Counted from the stretch's first letter, positions 9,416-19,907 are shown. The stretch: 64,000 nucleotides of DNA from Okeania sp. SIO2C9 (GCF_010672455.1 NZ_JAAHGO010000012.1:355096-419095); one strand, 5' to 3'. The notes: generated from the sequence alone by a model not told the origin. A program made the numbers and translations.

Positions 9416-12400
9416 ATGGTAGTTCTTGCTGGATATGCAGATTTGATTCAAATCTATGAGGGTACAAACTCTCAAGTGTATCGCGCTCAAAAACTTGACA
9501 ATAACCAATCAGTCATCCTCAAATTCCTCAACCAAAAATATCCCACCACCGAGCAAATTAGACGTTACAAACAAGAATATTACCTTACTTGCCAGTTAGA
9601 TTCTTCAAGTATTATTAAAGCATATAGCTTGGAAGAATATCAAAGAAGTTATGCGATCGCTTTGGAAGACTTTGGCGGAATTTCCCTCAAACAATGGCTC
9701 GAAGGGCATCAAGATCTTTCCCTAGAAGAATTTTTATTTCTGGCGATCACCATAACCGAGAGTTTGGGAGAAATACATAAGCTACATATTATTCACAAAG
9801 ATATTAATCCCACTAATATCGTTTTTAATCCCGAAACTAAAGAACTAAAAATCATCGACTTTGGCATTTCTACTAAACTAAGTAGGGAAAATCCTACCCT
9901 AAAAAACCCTAACGTTTTAGAAGGCACTCTAGGTTATATTTCCCCAGAACAAACAGGTAGAATGAATAGAGGGTTAGATTATCGCACAGATTTTTATTCT
10001 CTGGGGGTAACATTTTATGAAATGCTTTCGGGAAAACTGCCTTTTGAAGGTACCGATGCTTTAGAATTAATACATTGTCATCTTGCCAAAAATCCACCTG
10101 CAATTATTAGTAAAGAAAAACTTAACAAGATAGAAATACCCCAAATTATTGCAGATATTGTGATGAAATTAATGGCCAAAAATGCCGAAGACCGCTATCA
10201 AAGTGCTGATGGGTTAAAAGCAGATTTAGAAGAATGTAGTCGCCAACTAAAAGAAACAAGAAATATTTCTTTTTTTCCACTAGGAGAAAAGGATATTTCC
10301 GAACGTTTTCAAATTCCCCAAAAACTCTACGGAAGGGAAAAAGAAATTGCAACTTTACTGACAGCTTTTGAGAGAGTTGCCGAAACAGGAAAAGTAAAAT
10401 TAATTATGGTGGCAGGTTATTCCGGTATTGGCAAATCATCCCTCGTTCAAGAACTATATAAACCCATTACTGCCCGTCGGGGTTATTTTATATCTGGGAA
10501 ATTTGACCAATTGCAACGTAACATTCCTTATTCAGCAATTGTAGCAGCTTTTCGCGGATTAATTGGGCAATTATTGGGGGAAAGCAGAGATAGGTTGCAG
10601 GTCTGGCGAGAAAAATTATTGCAGGCGTTAGGAAATAATGGACAAATAATCATTGATGTCATTCCCGAAGTAGAATTAATTATCGGTAAACAATCTCCCG
10701 TTACCATATTAGGAGCAACTGAAGCGCAAAATCGTTTCAACCTCGTCCTTGGTGATTTTATTAGTTGTTTCTGTGATTATGAACATCCATTAACTCTATT
10801 TATCGATGACTTACAATGGGCAGACTTAGCAACTTTGACATTGATTGAACGGCTATTAGTAGAAGGAAAAACCAAATATCTTTTACTCTTAGGAGCTTAT
10901 CGCGATAATGAAGTTTTGGCCAGCCATCCCTTAGCTATTTCTCTCAAAAAGCTGAAGCAAAACAAGGCAGGAGTTAATAAAATTAAGTTAAAAAAATTAC
11001 CTATATCTCAAATTGCTTGTCTAATCGCCGATACCTTGAAGCAGAATGCAGAAAAAATCTGCGATTTAGCCTGGTTAGTTATGGGAAAAACAGGAGGAAA
11101 TCCTTTCTTTGTTAATGAATTTTTACAGGCATTACATAGCGAAAAATTGTTAAACTTTAATCATAAATTAAGGGTTTGGCAATGGAATATAGAAGTGATA
11201 AATGCAAGGGTATTTACAGATAATGTTGTGGAATTGATGGTAATTAAGCTGCAACAATTACCCAAATCAAGCCAAGAATTCTTATCTATTGCTGCTTGTT
11301 TAGGAGCAGACTTTGACTTAAAAACTATCACTTGGGCAGGAAAAAAATCTGCCCAAGAAACTTTTCAGTTGTTAAAAATTTGTCTCGACCGCAACTTAAT
11401 TTTACCCCAGTCTGAATTGGATGAAAATCTTCTGATTCAATTTTTTAAATTCAGTCACGACCGCATTCAGCAAGCTGCCTATGCTCTAATTCCTGATGAG
11501 GAGAAAAACCAGACTCATTATCAGATAGGACAACTGCTGTTACGAAAGATGTCAAGAGAAACCAGAGAAGAACGGATTTTTGAACTCGTCAATCATCTAA
11601 ACTATGGAAAAGCTTTAATTACCCAACAAACTGAGCGAGATGAATTAGCACAACTCAACTTACTTGCCTGTCGCAAAGCTAAAGATGCCAATGCTTATCA
11701 AGCAGGTCGTGAATATGCCAATATTGGGTTAGCCTTGTTGGGAGAAAATGCTTGGTCGCAACAATATGATATGACTTTGGAACTCTATGAATTAGCAGTG
11801 GAATTGGCTTTTCTGTGTAGTGATTTTGAAGTGATGGAACAGTTGATTGAGATAGTAACGACCAATACCCGTTCTTTACCAGAACAAATGAATGTTTACC
11901 GAATTAGAATACAAGCATATAGCACCCAAAATCAACTAGCAGAAGCAACTGCCACTGCCCAACGATTTTTGCAGCAATTAGGTGTTACTTTTCCCGAAAA
12001 ACCCACACAGGATTATATTAAAGAGGCAGTTTCCGAAATTTACCTATTAGTTGGTGATAGAGAAATAGAAGATTTGGTCGATTTGCCAATGATGAAAGAT
12101 AGAGAAAAAATTGCTATTGTGGAAATTGCCAATAGCATGATCGCATCTACCTACATTTCTGGATCTCCGTTATGTTCATTATTGGCTTCTTTGTCAGTCA
12201 AACTATCTATTCAATATGGAAATACTGAGGCTTCCGCCTATGCTTATTCTTTCTATGGTATTGTTGCTTGTCATCTCTTGCAAGATGTCGATGTTGGCGT
12301 AAAGTTTGGTCAACTAGCACTGCAGGTAGTCTCAAGACTAGATTTAAAACGGTTAAGGCCATTAGTAATAAATTCTGTGATGTTCTTTATCCTACATCGT

Positions 12401-14686
12401 AAGTCTCACATCAAAGAAACGGTCTTTCCCTTGCAAGAAGGTTATGGAATAGGTTTAGAAGTAGGAATGTTGGAATATGCTGGCTACGATGCTCATGGCT
12501 CTTGTTTACAATCTTTTTGGTCTGGTCAACCTTTAGCTGTCTTGGAAAAGTTAGCTCATACTTATTTTGATGGGTTAGTAAAATTGAATCAATTGGTAGC
12601 AGCTAATTGGTGTCGCAGTTGTTGGCAGTCAACATTAAATTTACTTGGAATTGCTAAATATCCAACTATTTTATCTGGAAATACGGAGAAAGAAGCCGAA
12701 TTTATCTCGCAAATGGTGTCTGCTAATGACTCTATGGGGTTAGGATTATCTTACTTATATAAGATGATGCTGTGTTATCTGTTTGAGGAAATTGAATCTA
12801 TTCAAAACTATTTAGAAGAAATTAAGGGGTATGTGCTTACTGTTCCAGGACTTGTAACTCAACCAGTGTTTTATTTTTATGATTCTTTGATTGCTTTAGC
12901 AAGTTTGAGGAAAGCCAAAAATGAGATGTCAGAGGTGATGGAACGAGTGACAGAAAATCAAAGGGAACTGCAACAGAAATGGGCAAAGTATGCTCCAATG
13001 AATTACCAACATAAAGTTGATTTAGTAGAGGCCGAAAAATTCCGAATCTTAGGAAAAAAAGCAGAAGCAATTGAGCTATATGACAAGGCGATATCAGGAG
13101 CTAAGACTAACGAATATATTCAAGAAGAAGCTCTGGCAAATGAACTAGCAGCCAAATTTTATCTTGACTGGGAGCAGGAAAAAATTGCTTCCATGTACAT
13201 GATGGAAGCACATTACTGCTATAGTCAATGGGGAGCAATAGCAAAAGTCAAGCACTTGGAAAAAAAACATCCTCAATTGTGTCAAAAATCCCAGAATAAA
13301 ACTTCTCAGATAACATGGTTTCAGGGTACAAGCAGTTCTAATGATAGTGAATTTTTAGATTTAGCTACAGTGATTAAATCTACGACTGCCATTTCTAGTG
13401 AGATTGTTTTGGAAAAATTGCTGGCAACTTTAATGGATCTTCTCATTGAAAATGCAGGAGCGCAACGTGGAATATTAATTTTGCCTCATGGGGAAGCTTT
13501 ATTTATTGAAGCAACGAAGGAAGAAGACTCACAGACAGTTTCGCGATTGCAGTCTATTCCCCTGTCTGAATTTCAAATGGTGGCATCAAAAATTGTGTAT
13601 TATGTTGCTCGTACTCGTAAGACCATTGTTTTGAACAATGCTAGTTGTCAAGGGAATTTTACTGACGATCCCTACATTCAACAATATCAATGTCAGTCCA
13701 TCGCCTGCACTCCTTTAATTAATCAAGGTAAACTCAAAGGTATTATTTATCTAGAAAATAACCTGACTATTGGAGCTTTTACTAAAGAGCGCATGGCACT
13801 GTTACGAACTATTGCTACTCAAGCAGCAATTTCATTAGAAAATGCCCAACTGTATAACAATATAACTAAATTAAACCAGGCTTATGAGCGTTTTGTTCCG
13901 GCTCAGTTTCTCAGCTTTTTAAACAAAAACAGTATTGTGGATGTGAAACTCGGCGATCAAGTGGAACGAGAAATGACGGTATTGTTCTCTGATATTCGGG
14001 ATTTTACTACCATCTCCGAAAAAATGACTCCAACAGAAAACTTTGCTTTTATTAATGAGTATCTAGGTTATATGGAACCCCAAATTCAAGCTCATGGTGG
14101 GTTTATTGATAAATATATTGGTGATGCAATTATGGCTTTGTTTCCCAATTCTGCCGATGATGCACTGCAAGGAGCGATCGCTATGTTGCACCAATTGAAA
14201 AAATATAATTTACAAAGGCAACAAAAGAATCTTGAACCTCTGCGTATTGGTGTTGGTTTACATACAGGAGTATTAATGTTAGGTACTGTAGGGGGGTTTG
14301 GCCGTATGGATGGAACGGCGATCGGAGATGCGGTGAATCTGTCCTCAAGAGTGGAAGGCTTAACCAAAACTTATGGTGTTTCCCTGTTAATTACTCATAA
14401 AACTTTGGCACGGTTAAATAATCCCTTAGAATACGATTTACGATTTATTGGTCAAGTAAAAGCAAAAGGAAAAGCTAAAGCGGTTGGTTTATTTGAAGTC
14501 TTTTCTGCAGATCCGACAGAATTACGGGATGTGAAAATCAGGACGAAAGATAAGTTTGAAAGGGCAGTATTGTTATGTCATCAAGAGTTATTTGAACAAG
14601 CAGCGGGTTTGTTTCAAGAATGCTTAGAAGAGCATCAAGGCGATCGGGTTTCCCAGATTTATCTGGAACGTTGTATCAAATATTAA
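9416..14686 (+). CDS. Ser/Thr protein kinase - AAA ATPase - GAF - adenylate cyclase multidomain protein
   Basis: 1756 residues. An N-terminal eukaryotic-like kinase domain (about 1-275) has the catalytic loop HKDINPTN, the metal motif as IIDFGIS and the activation segment GTLGYISPEQTGRMN. An AAA/STAND ATPase (about 300-620) has Walker A AGYSGIGKSS and Walker B TLFIDDLQWAD. A TPR-like helical region (about 700-1260) follows, then a GAF domain (about 1320-1480) and a class III cyclase (about 1510-1690; VLFSDIRDFTTIS, FIDKYIGDAIMALFP). The Lys in DKYIGD is the residue expected for ATP, so cAMP is the likely product. This kinase-AAA-GAF series is common in filamentous cyanobacteria, usually ending in a histidine kinase; here a cyclase replaces it. 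There is no clear Shine-Dalgarno sequence. Signal and targets are unknown. Confidence 0.88.
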   Translation: MVVLAGYADLIQIYEGTNSQVYRAQKLDNNQSVILKFLNQKYPTTEQIRRYKQEYYLTCQLDSSSIIKAYSLEEYQRSYAIALEDFGGISLKQWLEGHQDLSLEEFLFLAITITESLGEIHKLHIIHKDINPTNIVFNPETKELKIIDFGISTKLSRENPTLKNPNVLEGTLGYISPEQTGRMNRGLDYRTDFYSLGVTFYEMLSGKLPFEGTDALELIHCHLAKNPPAIISKEKLNKIEIPQIIADIVMKLMAKNAEDRYQSADGLKADLEECSRQLKETRNISFFPLGEKDISERFQIPQKLYGREKEIATLLTAFERVAETGKVKLIMVAGYSGIGKSSLVQELYKPITARRGYFISGKFDQLQRNIPYSAIVAAFRGLIGQLLGESRDRLQVWREKLLQALGNNGQIIIDVIPEVELIIGKQSPVTILGATEAQNRFNLVLGDFISCFCDYEHPLTLFIDDLQWADLATLTLIERLLVEGKTKYLLLLGAYRDNEVLASHPLAISLKKLKQNKAGVNKIKLKKLPISQIACLIADTLKQNAEKICDLAWLVMGKTGGNPFFVNEFLQALHSEKLLNFNHKLRVWQWNIEVINARVFTDNVVELMVIKLQQLPKSSQEFLSIAACLGADFDLKTITWAGKKSAQETFQLLKICLDRNLILPQSELDENLLIQFFKFSHDRIQQAAYALIPDEEKNQTHYQIGQLLLRKMSRETREERIFELVNHLNYGKALITQQTERDELAQLNLLACRKAKDANAYQAGREYANIGLALLGENAWSQQYDMTLELYELAVELAFLCSDFEVMEQLIEIVTTNTRSLPEQMNVYRIRIQAYSTQNQLAEATATAQRFLQQLGVTFPEKPTQDYIKEAVSEIYLLVGDREIEDLVDLPMMKDREKIAIVEIANSMIASTYISGSPLCSLLASLSVKLSIQYGNTEASAYAYSFYGIVACHLLQDVDVGVKFGQLALQVVSRLDLKRLRPLVINSVMFFILHRKSHIKETVFPLQEGYGIGLEVGMLEYAGYDAHGSCLQSFWSGQPLAVLEKLAHTYFDGLVKLNQLVAANWCRSCWQSTLNLLGIAKYPTILSGNTEKEAEFISQMVSANDSMGLGLSYLYKMMLCYLFEEIESIQNYLEEIKGYVLTVPGLVTQPVFYFYDSLIALASLRKAKNEMSEVMERVTENQRELQQKWAKYAPMNYQHKVDLVEAEKFRILGKKAEAIELYDKAISGAKTNEYIQEEALANELAAKFYLDWEQEKIASMYMMEAHYCYSQWGAIAKVKHLEKKHPQLCQKSQNKTSQITWFQGTSSSNDSEFLDLATVIKSTTAISSEIVLEKLLATLMDLLIENAGAQRGILILPHGEALFIEATKEEDSQTVSRLQSIPLSEFQMVASKIVYYVARTRKTIVLNNASCQGNFTDDPYIQQYQCQSIACTPLINQGKLKGIIYLENNLTIGAFTKERMALLRTIATQAAISLENAQLYNNITKLNQAYERFVPAQFLSFLNKNSIVDVKLGDQVEREMTVLFSDIRDFTTISEKMTPTENFAFINEYLGYMEPQIQAHGGFIDKYIGDAIMALFPNSADDALQGAIAMLHQLKKYNLQRQQKNLEPLRIGVGLHTGVLMLGTVGGFGRMDGTAIGDAVNLSSRVEGLTKTYGVSLLITHKTLARLNNPLEYDLRFIGQVKAKGKAKAVGLFEVFSADPTELRDVKIRTKDKFERAVLLCHQELFEQAAGLFQECLEEHQGDRVSQIYLERCIKY

Positions 14687-14819
14687 CAAAAGTGTGGTTT
14701 ATTATACCAATAATGCCTTGAAATTTCTCCCAGCCTTAATATTTTCAACAGATTATTTCAGAATTGACTTGACTACATTAGAATAAATAGAATGCCTAAG
14801 TTTTTCCTCCCTTATTTTT

Positions 14820-16940
14820 ATGGTTAATCTTGCTGGATACCAGGACTTTATTGAAATTCATAAGAGTGCCAACTCCGTAGTTTATCGTGCCCAACGAGTT
14901 GATAATAACGAACCTGTCATCCTCAAATTTCTCAACCGAGACTATCCCACCACCGAACAAATTAGACGTTACAAACAGGAATATCATCTCACTTGTCAGT
15001 TAAAATATCCAGGTATTATCAAAGCTTATAGTTTGGTTGAATGGCAAAGGAGTTATGTAATTGTCTTAGAAGACTTTGGCGGAATTTCCCTTAAAAAATG
15101 GTTAAATGAACGAGAAAAGCTGAGTCTAGAAGAATTTTTATTTTTAGCGATCGCCACGGTTGAAAGTTTAGAAGAAATTCACGATCAACAGATTATTCAC
15201 AAAGATATCAACCCTGCTAATATCGTTTTTAACCCCGAAACAAAAGAACTAAAAATTATTGATTTTGGTATTTCTACCCAACTGAGTCGAGAAAATCCTA
15301 CTCTCAAAAATCCCAACGTTTTAGAAGGTACTCTGGGTTATATTTCCCCAGAACAAACTGGTAGAATGAACCGCACTTTAGATTATCGGACTGATTTTTA
15401 TTCCTTGGGAGTTACTTTTTACGAACTGTTAACCAAACAACTTCCTTTTAGTGCGGAAGATGCCTTGGAATTAGTTCATTGTCATTTGGCCAAAGAGCCA
15501 ATTTTACCCTCAGAAATCGACCATTCGATTCCCTGGGTAATCTCAGAGATAGTGATGAAATTAATGGCAAAAAATGCGGAAGACCGCTATCAAAGTTCCT
15601 GGGGATTAAAAGCAGATTTAGAAAGTTGCAGGCAAAAATTAGAATCGGTAGGAAATATTGAAGTTTTCTCTTTAGCAAGTCAAGATATTTCAGAGCGCTT
15701 CTCTATTCCGCAAAAACTCTATGGAAGAGAAGCAGAAATTGCCACTTTACTGCAAGGGTTTGAGCGAGTAGCAGAGACGGGGAAAGTTGAACTGATGATG
15801 GTAGCAGGTTATTCGGGAATCGGGAAATCGTCTCTCGTACAAGAACTTTACAAACCCATTACCGCTCGTCGGGGTTATTTTATTTCTGGGAAATTCGACC
15901 AATTTCAACGGAATATTCCTTATTCAGCAATTGTGTCGGCTTTTGGAGGATTGATTCGGCAACTCTTGGGGGAAACAGAAGCTCAATTGCAAGTCTGGCG
16001 AGAAAAATTATTGAAAGCTTTGGGAAATAACGGACAAGTTATTATTGATGTCATTCCCGAAGTGGAACTGATTATTGGCAAACAACCTCCTGTTCCTGTA
16101 TTAGGAGGTAATGAAGCGCAAAATCGTTTTAACCTTGTTTTCGGTAATTTTATCGACGTTTTCTGCCACAAGGAGCATCCTTTAACCCTATTCCTCGACG
16201 ACTTGCAATGGGCAGATTTGGCAACCTTGCAACTGATGGAGCGGATATTGATCGAAGGGCAAACAGAATATCTTTTGCTGTTGGGAGCTTATCGGGATAA
16301 TGAAGTTTCCAGTGGTCATCCTTTGGCAATATCCCTGGGAAAGATTCGGCAAAATAGGGGAGAGGCGATCGCGCAGATCACCTTAAATCCCTTACCCCTC
16401 AACCAAATTGCTGCTTTAATCGGCGATACCCTCCAGCAAATCACCCAAGTCCATGATTTAGCCCGCTTAGTCTGGAAAAAAACAGGAGGAAATCCTTTTT
16501 TTGTCAATGAATTTTTACAAGCATTGTATAACGAAGACTTGCTGCAATTCGAGCAGCAATCTAGAAGCTGGCAATGGAATATGGCAGCAATCGAAGCGAG
16601 GGGTTTTACTGATAACGTCGTAGAGCTGATGGTGGAGAAATTGCAAAAATTGCCCCCATACAGGCAAGAAATTTTATCCTTAGCCGCTTGTTGGGGGGCA
16701 GAATTTGACCTAAAACTCCTAAGCTGGGTTGGGGACAGAACAGCCCAAGAAACTTTTGATTTTCTAAAAATAGCAATTGAGCGTGGCTTGATTATTCCCC
16801 TATCTGAACTGGATGAAAACCTGCTAATTCAAGACTATAAATTTGGACATGACCGCATTCAGCAAGCGGCCTATCAACTGATTCCTGAAAATCAAAGAGC
16901 TAGCCAACACCTAAAAAGGGGAAAAAGCCAAGGCGATTGA
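14820..16940 (+). CDS. Kinase-AAA ATPase half of a split kinase-cyclase gene
   Basis: 706 residues closely matching the first ~700 residues of the upstream 1756-residue protein. It has a kinase domain with HKDINPANI and IIDFGIS, then the AAA/STAND ATPase with AGYSGIGKSS and LFLDDLQWAD. The reading frame ends 10 bp before the next ORF. At about 16908-16925 the sequence jumps from the equivalent of upstream position ~11516 to ~13045, an internal deletion of roughly 1.5 kb that removes the TPR-like middle. The join is out of frame and gives LKRGKSQGD then stop. It may still yield a kinase-ATPase without a cyclase. Even the bases before the ATG resemble those of the upstream copy. Confidence 0.8.
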   Translation: MVNLAGYQDFIEIHKSANSVVYRAQRVDNNEPVILKFLNRDYPTTEQIRRYKQEYHLTCQLKYPGIIKAYSLVEWQRSYVIVLEDFGGISLKKWLNEREKLSLEEFLFLAIATVESLEEIHDQQIIHKDINPANIVFNPETKELKIIDFGISTQLSRENPTLKNPNVLEGTLGYISPEQTGRMNRTLDYRTDFYSLGVTFYELLTKQLPFSAEDALELVHCHLAKEPILPSEIDHSIPWVISEIVMKLMAKNAEDRYQSSWGLKADLESCRQKLESVGNIEVFSLASQDISERFSIPQKLYGREAEIATLLQGFERVAETGKVELMMVAGYSGIGKSSLVQELYKPITARRGYFISGKFDQFQRNIPYSAIVSAFGGLIRQLLGETEAQLQVWREKLLKALGNNGQVIIDVIPEVELIIGKQPPVPVLGGNEAQNRFNLVFGNFIDVFCHKEHPLTLFLDDLQWADLATLQLMERILIEGQTEYLLLLGAYRDNEVSSGHPLAISLGKIRQNRGEAIAQITLNPLPLNQIAALIGDTLQQITQVHDLARLVWKKTGGNPFFVNEFLQALYNEDLLQFEQQSRSWQWNMAAIEARGFTDNVVELMVEKLQKLPPYRQEILSLAACWGAEFDLKLLSWVGDRTAQETFDFLKIAIERGLIIPLSELDENLLIQDYKFGHDRIQQAAYQLIPENQRASQHLKRGKSQGD

Positions 16941-16950
16941 ATTCTATAAC

Positions 16951-18543
16951 TTGGCGATTGCTGGAGCCAAAGAAAATGAATACATCCAAGAAGAAGCCCT
17001 TGCTAACGAACTCGCTGCCAAATTTTATCTCGACTGGGGTCAGGAAAAAGTAGCCCGAGTTTACATGATGGATGCTCGTTACTGTTATTCTATCTGGGGG
17101 GCAACCACCAAAGTCAAGCACCTGGAAGCAAACTATCCTCAATTATGTCAATCCCCAACCACAACAGGTTCTGGTTCCACAATCTTTAATACCCGCGCCA
17201 CCAGCGATTCTACTGCCAGTGCAGTTTTAGATTTAGCCACGGTAATCAAATCCACCAATGCTATTTCCAGCGAGATTGTTTTGGAGAATTTGCTGGCAAC
17301 TTTAATGGATATTCTGGTAGAAAATGCCGGAGCGCAACGAGGAATTCTGATTTTACCTAGGGGTGAAAGTTTATTCATCGAAGCCATCAAGGAACCAGAA
17401 TTAGAGAAAGTTTCAGTTTTGCCGTCTCTGCTTCTAGATAACTTTGAAAAGCTCTCGGAAAAGATCGTCCGTTATGTCGCCCGCACACGCGAAACCGTGG
17501 TTCTCAATAACGCTTCAACTGAAGGTGACTTTACCGACGATATCTACATTCAACAGCACCAATGTCAGTCTATCGCCTGCACTCCTTTAATCACTCAAGG
17601 TAAACTCCAAGGCATTATCTATCTGGAAAACAATCTGAGCGCGGGAGCTTTTACCCAAGAGCGCATGGCACTGTTGCGCACCCTCGCAGCCCAAGGAGCG
17701 ATTTCTTTAGAAAATGCTCGACTATACGATGCTTGCAAGCGTTTTGTACCGGAACAGTTTCTCAGTTTCTTGGAGAAAAAGAGCATTGTTGATGTGGAAT
17801 TAGGAGAGCAAGTGGAACGGGAAATGACGGTGCTGTTTTCCGACATCCGAGATTTTACTACTATCTCGGAACAGATGACACCAGGGGAAAACTTCGCTTT
17901 TATTAATGAGTATCTCGGTTACATGGAACCTCAAATTCAAAAACATGGCGGTTTTATCGACAAATATATCGGTGATGCCATTATGGCCTTGTTTCCTGAT
18001 TCTGCTGATGATGCACTTAAGGGAGCGATCGCCATGTTGCAAGAATTGAAAACGTACAATTCAGATCGACAGCAAAGGAATCTAAAACCCATTCGTATTG
18101 GTATTGGTTTGCATACGGGCAGGTTGATTTTAGGTACAGTGGGCGGTTTTAGGCGTATGGATGGAACTGTTATCGGGGATGCAGTGAATCTCTCCTCGCG
18201 AGTGGAAGGGTTAACAAAAACTTATGGAGTTTCACTTTTAATTACTGATAAAACTTGGCAAAATTTAAACAATTCTTTGGCATACGACCTCAGATTTGTT
18301 GACAAGGTTAGAGCTAAAGGAAAAGCCAAAGCGGTTAGTTTATTTGAAATTTTTTCTGCCGATCCACCAGAATTACGAGATGTCAAAATCGCCACTAAAG
18401 AGAAGTTTGAAAGGGCTGTTTTGTTATATCACCAGGGGTTGTTTATAGAAGCGGCAGCTCTATTTCAAGAATGCTTAGAATCTGCTGAGGGCGATCGGGC
18501 AACCCACAAGTATTTAGAACGTTGTCATCTTCACATTGGTTAA
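16951..18543 (+). CDS. GAF-adenylate cyclase half of a split kinase-cyclase gene
   Basis: 530 residues from a TTG start; homology to the upstream paralogue continues before it (KAKAIEFYNLAIAGAKENEY), so the start is only nominal. It keeps the end of the helical region, a GAF domain (about 100-250) and a complete class III cyclase (VLFSDIRDFTTIS; FIDKYIGDAIMALFP). Lys in DKYIGD again suggests ATP. It lies +1 out of frame with the preceding kinase half after an internal deletion. Translation would need re-initiation or coupling across 10 bp. It either works as a free GAF-cyclase or is dead; the intact catalytic motifs suggest recent decay or continuing use. Its stop overlaps the stop of the converging STAND gene. 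Confidence 0.75.
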   Translation: MAIAGAKENEYIQEEALANELAAKFYLDWGQEKVARVYMMDARYCYSIWGATTKVKHLEANYPQLCQSPTTTGSGSTIFNTRATSDSTASAVLDLATVIKSTNAISSEIVLENLLATLMDILVENAGAQRGILILPRGESLFIEAIKEPELEKVSVLPSLLLDNFEKLSEKIVRYVARTRETVVLNNASTEGDFTDDIYIQQHQCQSIACTPLITQGKLQGIIYLENNLSAGAFTQERMALLRTLAAQGAISLENARLYDACKRFVPEQFLSFLEKKSIVDVELGEQVEREMTVLFSDIRDFTTISEQMTPGENFAFINEYLGYMEPQIQKHGGFIDKYIGDAIMALFPDSADDALKGAIAMLQELKTYNSDRQQRNLKPIRIGIGLHTGRLILGTVGGFRRMDGTVIGDAVNLSSRVEGLTKTYGVSLLITDKTWQNLNNSLAYDLRFVDKVRAKGKAKAVSLFEIFSADPPELRDVKIATKEKFERAVLLYHQGLFIEAAALFQECLESAEGDRATHKYLERCHLHIG

Positions 18544-19907
18544 GGATTAGCAGTTATCATCCTATTTATATACTGCTTTATTACCTTCGGCAAGCTGTAG
18601 AGATTATCTGACTTTTCTATCAAACAGCGTCGTAATAGAGATTGCGTGACATTTGGCAAATCTGAAGGTGGTATGGTTCCATTTTCAAGCAATTTTGCTA
18701 GGTTGATGGGTTTGCTTTCTTTAGCTAATAAACACATAACTTGTTTTTCCGTTTCCGATAACCGCTCCCACTGTTGCTGTAAAGTATATTTCAAGTCTTC
18801 AGGTAACAATACGGTATCATGTACCAATAAATCCTTTACCCATTCTCCCAACTCTTGAATTTGAGTAGCAACGCTTTTTAACCAGAACGGATTACCTTGA
18901 TAGCAATCAATCAGTGCCGAGTCATTATCAATTTCTGTTAAACCGTAATCTCTGAGGATTTCCCCTACAGCGACAATATCTAATCCGGTGAGTTGTAAGG
19001 TGCGAATCAGACCATTTTGACTTTGTACTGGGGGAATTTCTATGGAGGGTTCCCAACCTATTAACAGAAAGCAACTTTTATGGGATAAATTTTGGATTTG
19101 TTTAAAAAAGGATTGATAGTCTTCGTGTTCGGTTTTGTATTTTCCTGCTAGTTCACCACAAAGAAAAAGGTTTTGAATATCATCTAAGACGACTAAACAG
19201 CGATGGTTTTGTAAATATTGAATCAGCGATAGTGCTTTGGAGGTAACTTGGGGTGAATTATCTGTTTCTGATTGTGAGAAAAATTCTAACAAGCGCTTTT
19301 GTAATTCTGAAAAGGTAGTGGGTGACGCTAGACTGCACCATAAGACGTACTCAAACTCATCTTTGATTTGCTTGACAAGTTGTGCGACTAAGGCAGTTTT
19401 GCCAATTCCACTAATACCCGTAATTGCAATGAGGCGGTATTGTTGTTGTATAACCCAGTGGTTCAAGGTTTCTAGTTCGAGAGTACGATTGTAAAAAGCA
19501 CCTAAGTCTGGCATCTCGCTTAAATCTTGCTGGAATCTCTCTTTATTTGGTGGGTGTCGGTTGGGTATATCTGGTGGGTGTCTTGCTTCTCCACAAAAAT
19601 TAAGGGTGCTAACTTGAACATGATCTTGTACAACATTGGAAAACAGGGAAATTTGAAACCTCTCCATTGCCGAGCGCAAATTGCATTTATTAACTTCCTC
19701 CCCTAACTCCTGTGAAAGTATCTGCCATAATTCTGACCCCGCATTTCTGGCACTACTTTCAGAACAATCAAAATTTTTAGCAATTTGTTGATATGTTTCC
19801 CTATTGAGAGTACCTCGCACTACCGCTTCCTGTAGATCGTCAAGATGATGACCCGTATTCGCAAAAACTATGCCATCGGCCAGATTTAAAATTTCCTGAA
19901 GATTCAT
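18540..19907 (-). CDS. STAND/NB-ARC-type ATPase with N-terminal vMAP-like HTH region
   Basis: 455 residues. The N-terminal ~90 residues (NLADGIVFANTGHHLDDLQE; YQQIAKNFDCSESSARNAGS) match the small helical/HTH domain often fused to cyanobacterial NB-ARC proteins (vMAP-like). The ATPase has Walker A ITGISGIGKTALVAQLV (about 163) and Walker B CLVVLDDIQN (about 235), then a winged-helix segment (QQWERLSETEKQVMCLLA). No WD40 or TPR sensor repeats follow, which is short for the family. Such proteins act in signalling or defence; a role here is not demonstrated. It is convergent with the split kinase-cyclase gene, and the two stop codons overlap. No obvious ribosome site is seen before ATG 19907. 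Confidence 0.75.
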   Translation of the reverse strand: MNLQEILNLADGIVFANTGHHLDDLQEAVVRGTLNRETYQQIAKNFDCSESSARNAGSELWQILSQELGEEVNKCNLRSAMERFQISLFSNVVQDHVQVSTLNFCGEARHPPDIPNRHPPNKERFQQDLSEMPDLGAFYNRTLELETLNHWVIQQQYRLIAITGISGIGKTALVAQLVKQIKDEFEYVLWCSLASPTTFSELQKRLLEFFSQSETDNSPQVTSKALSLIQYLQNHRCLVVLDDIQNLFLCGELAGKYKTEHEDYQSFFKQIQNLSHKSCFLLIGWEPSIEIPPVQSQNGLIRTLQLTGLDIVAVGEILRDYGLTEIDNDSALIDCYQGNPFWLKSVATQIQELGEWVKDLLVHDTVLLPEDLKYTLQQQWERLSETEKQVMCLLAKESKPINLAKLLENGTIPPSDLPNVTQSLLRRCLIEKSDNLYSLPKVIKQYINRMITANP

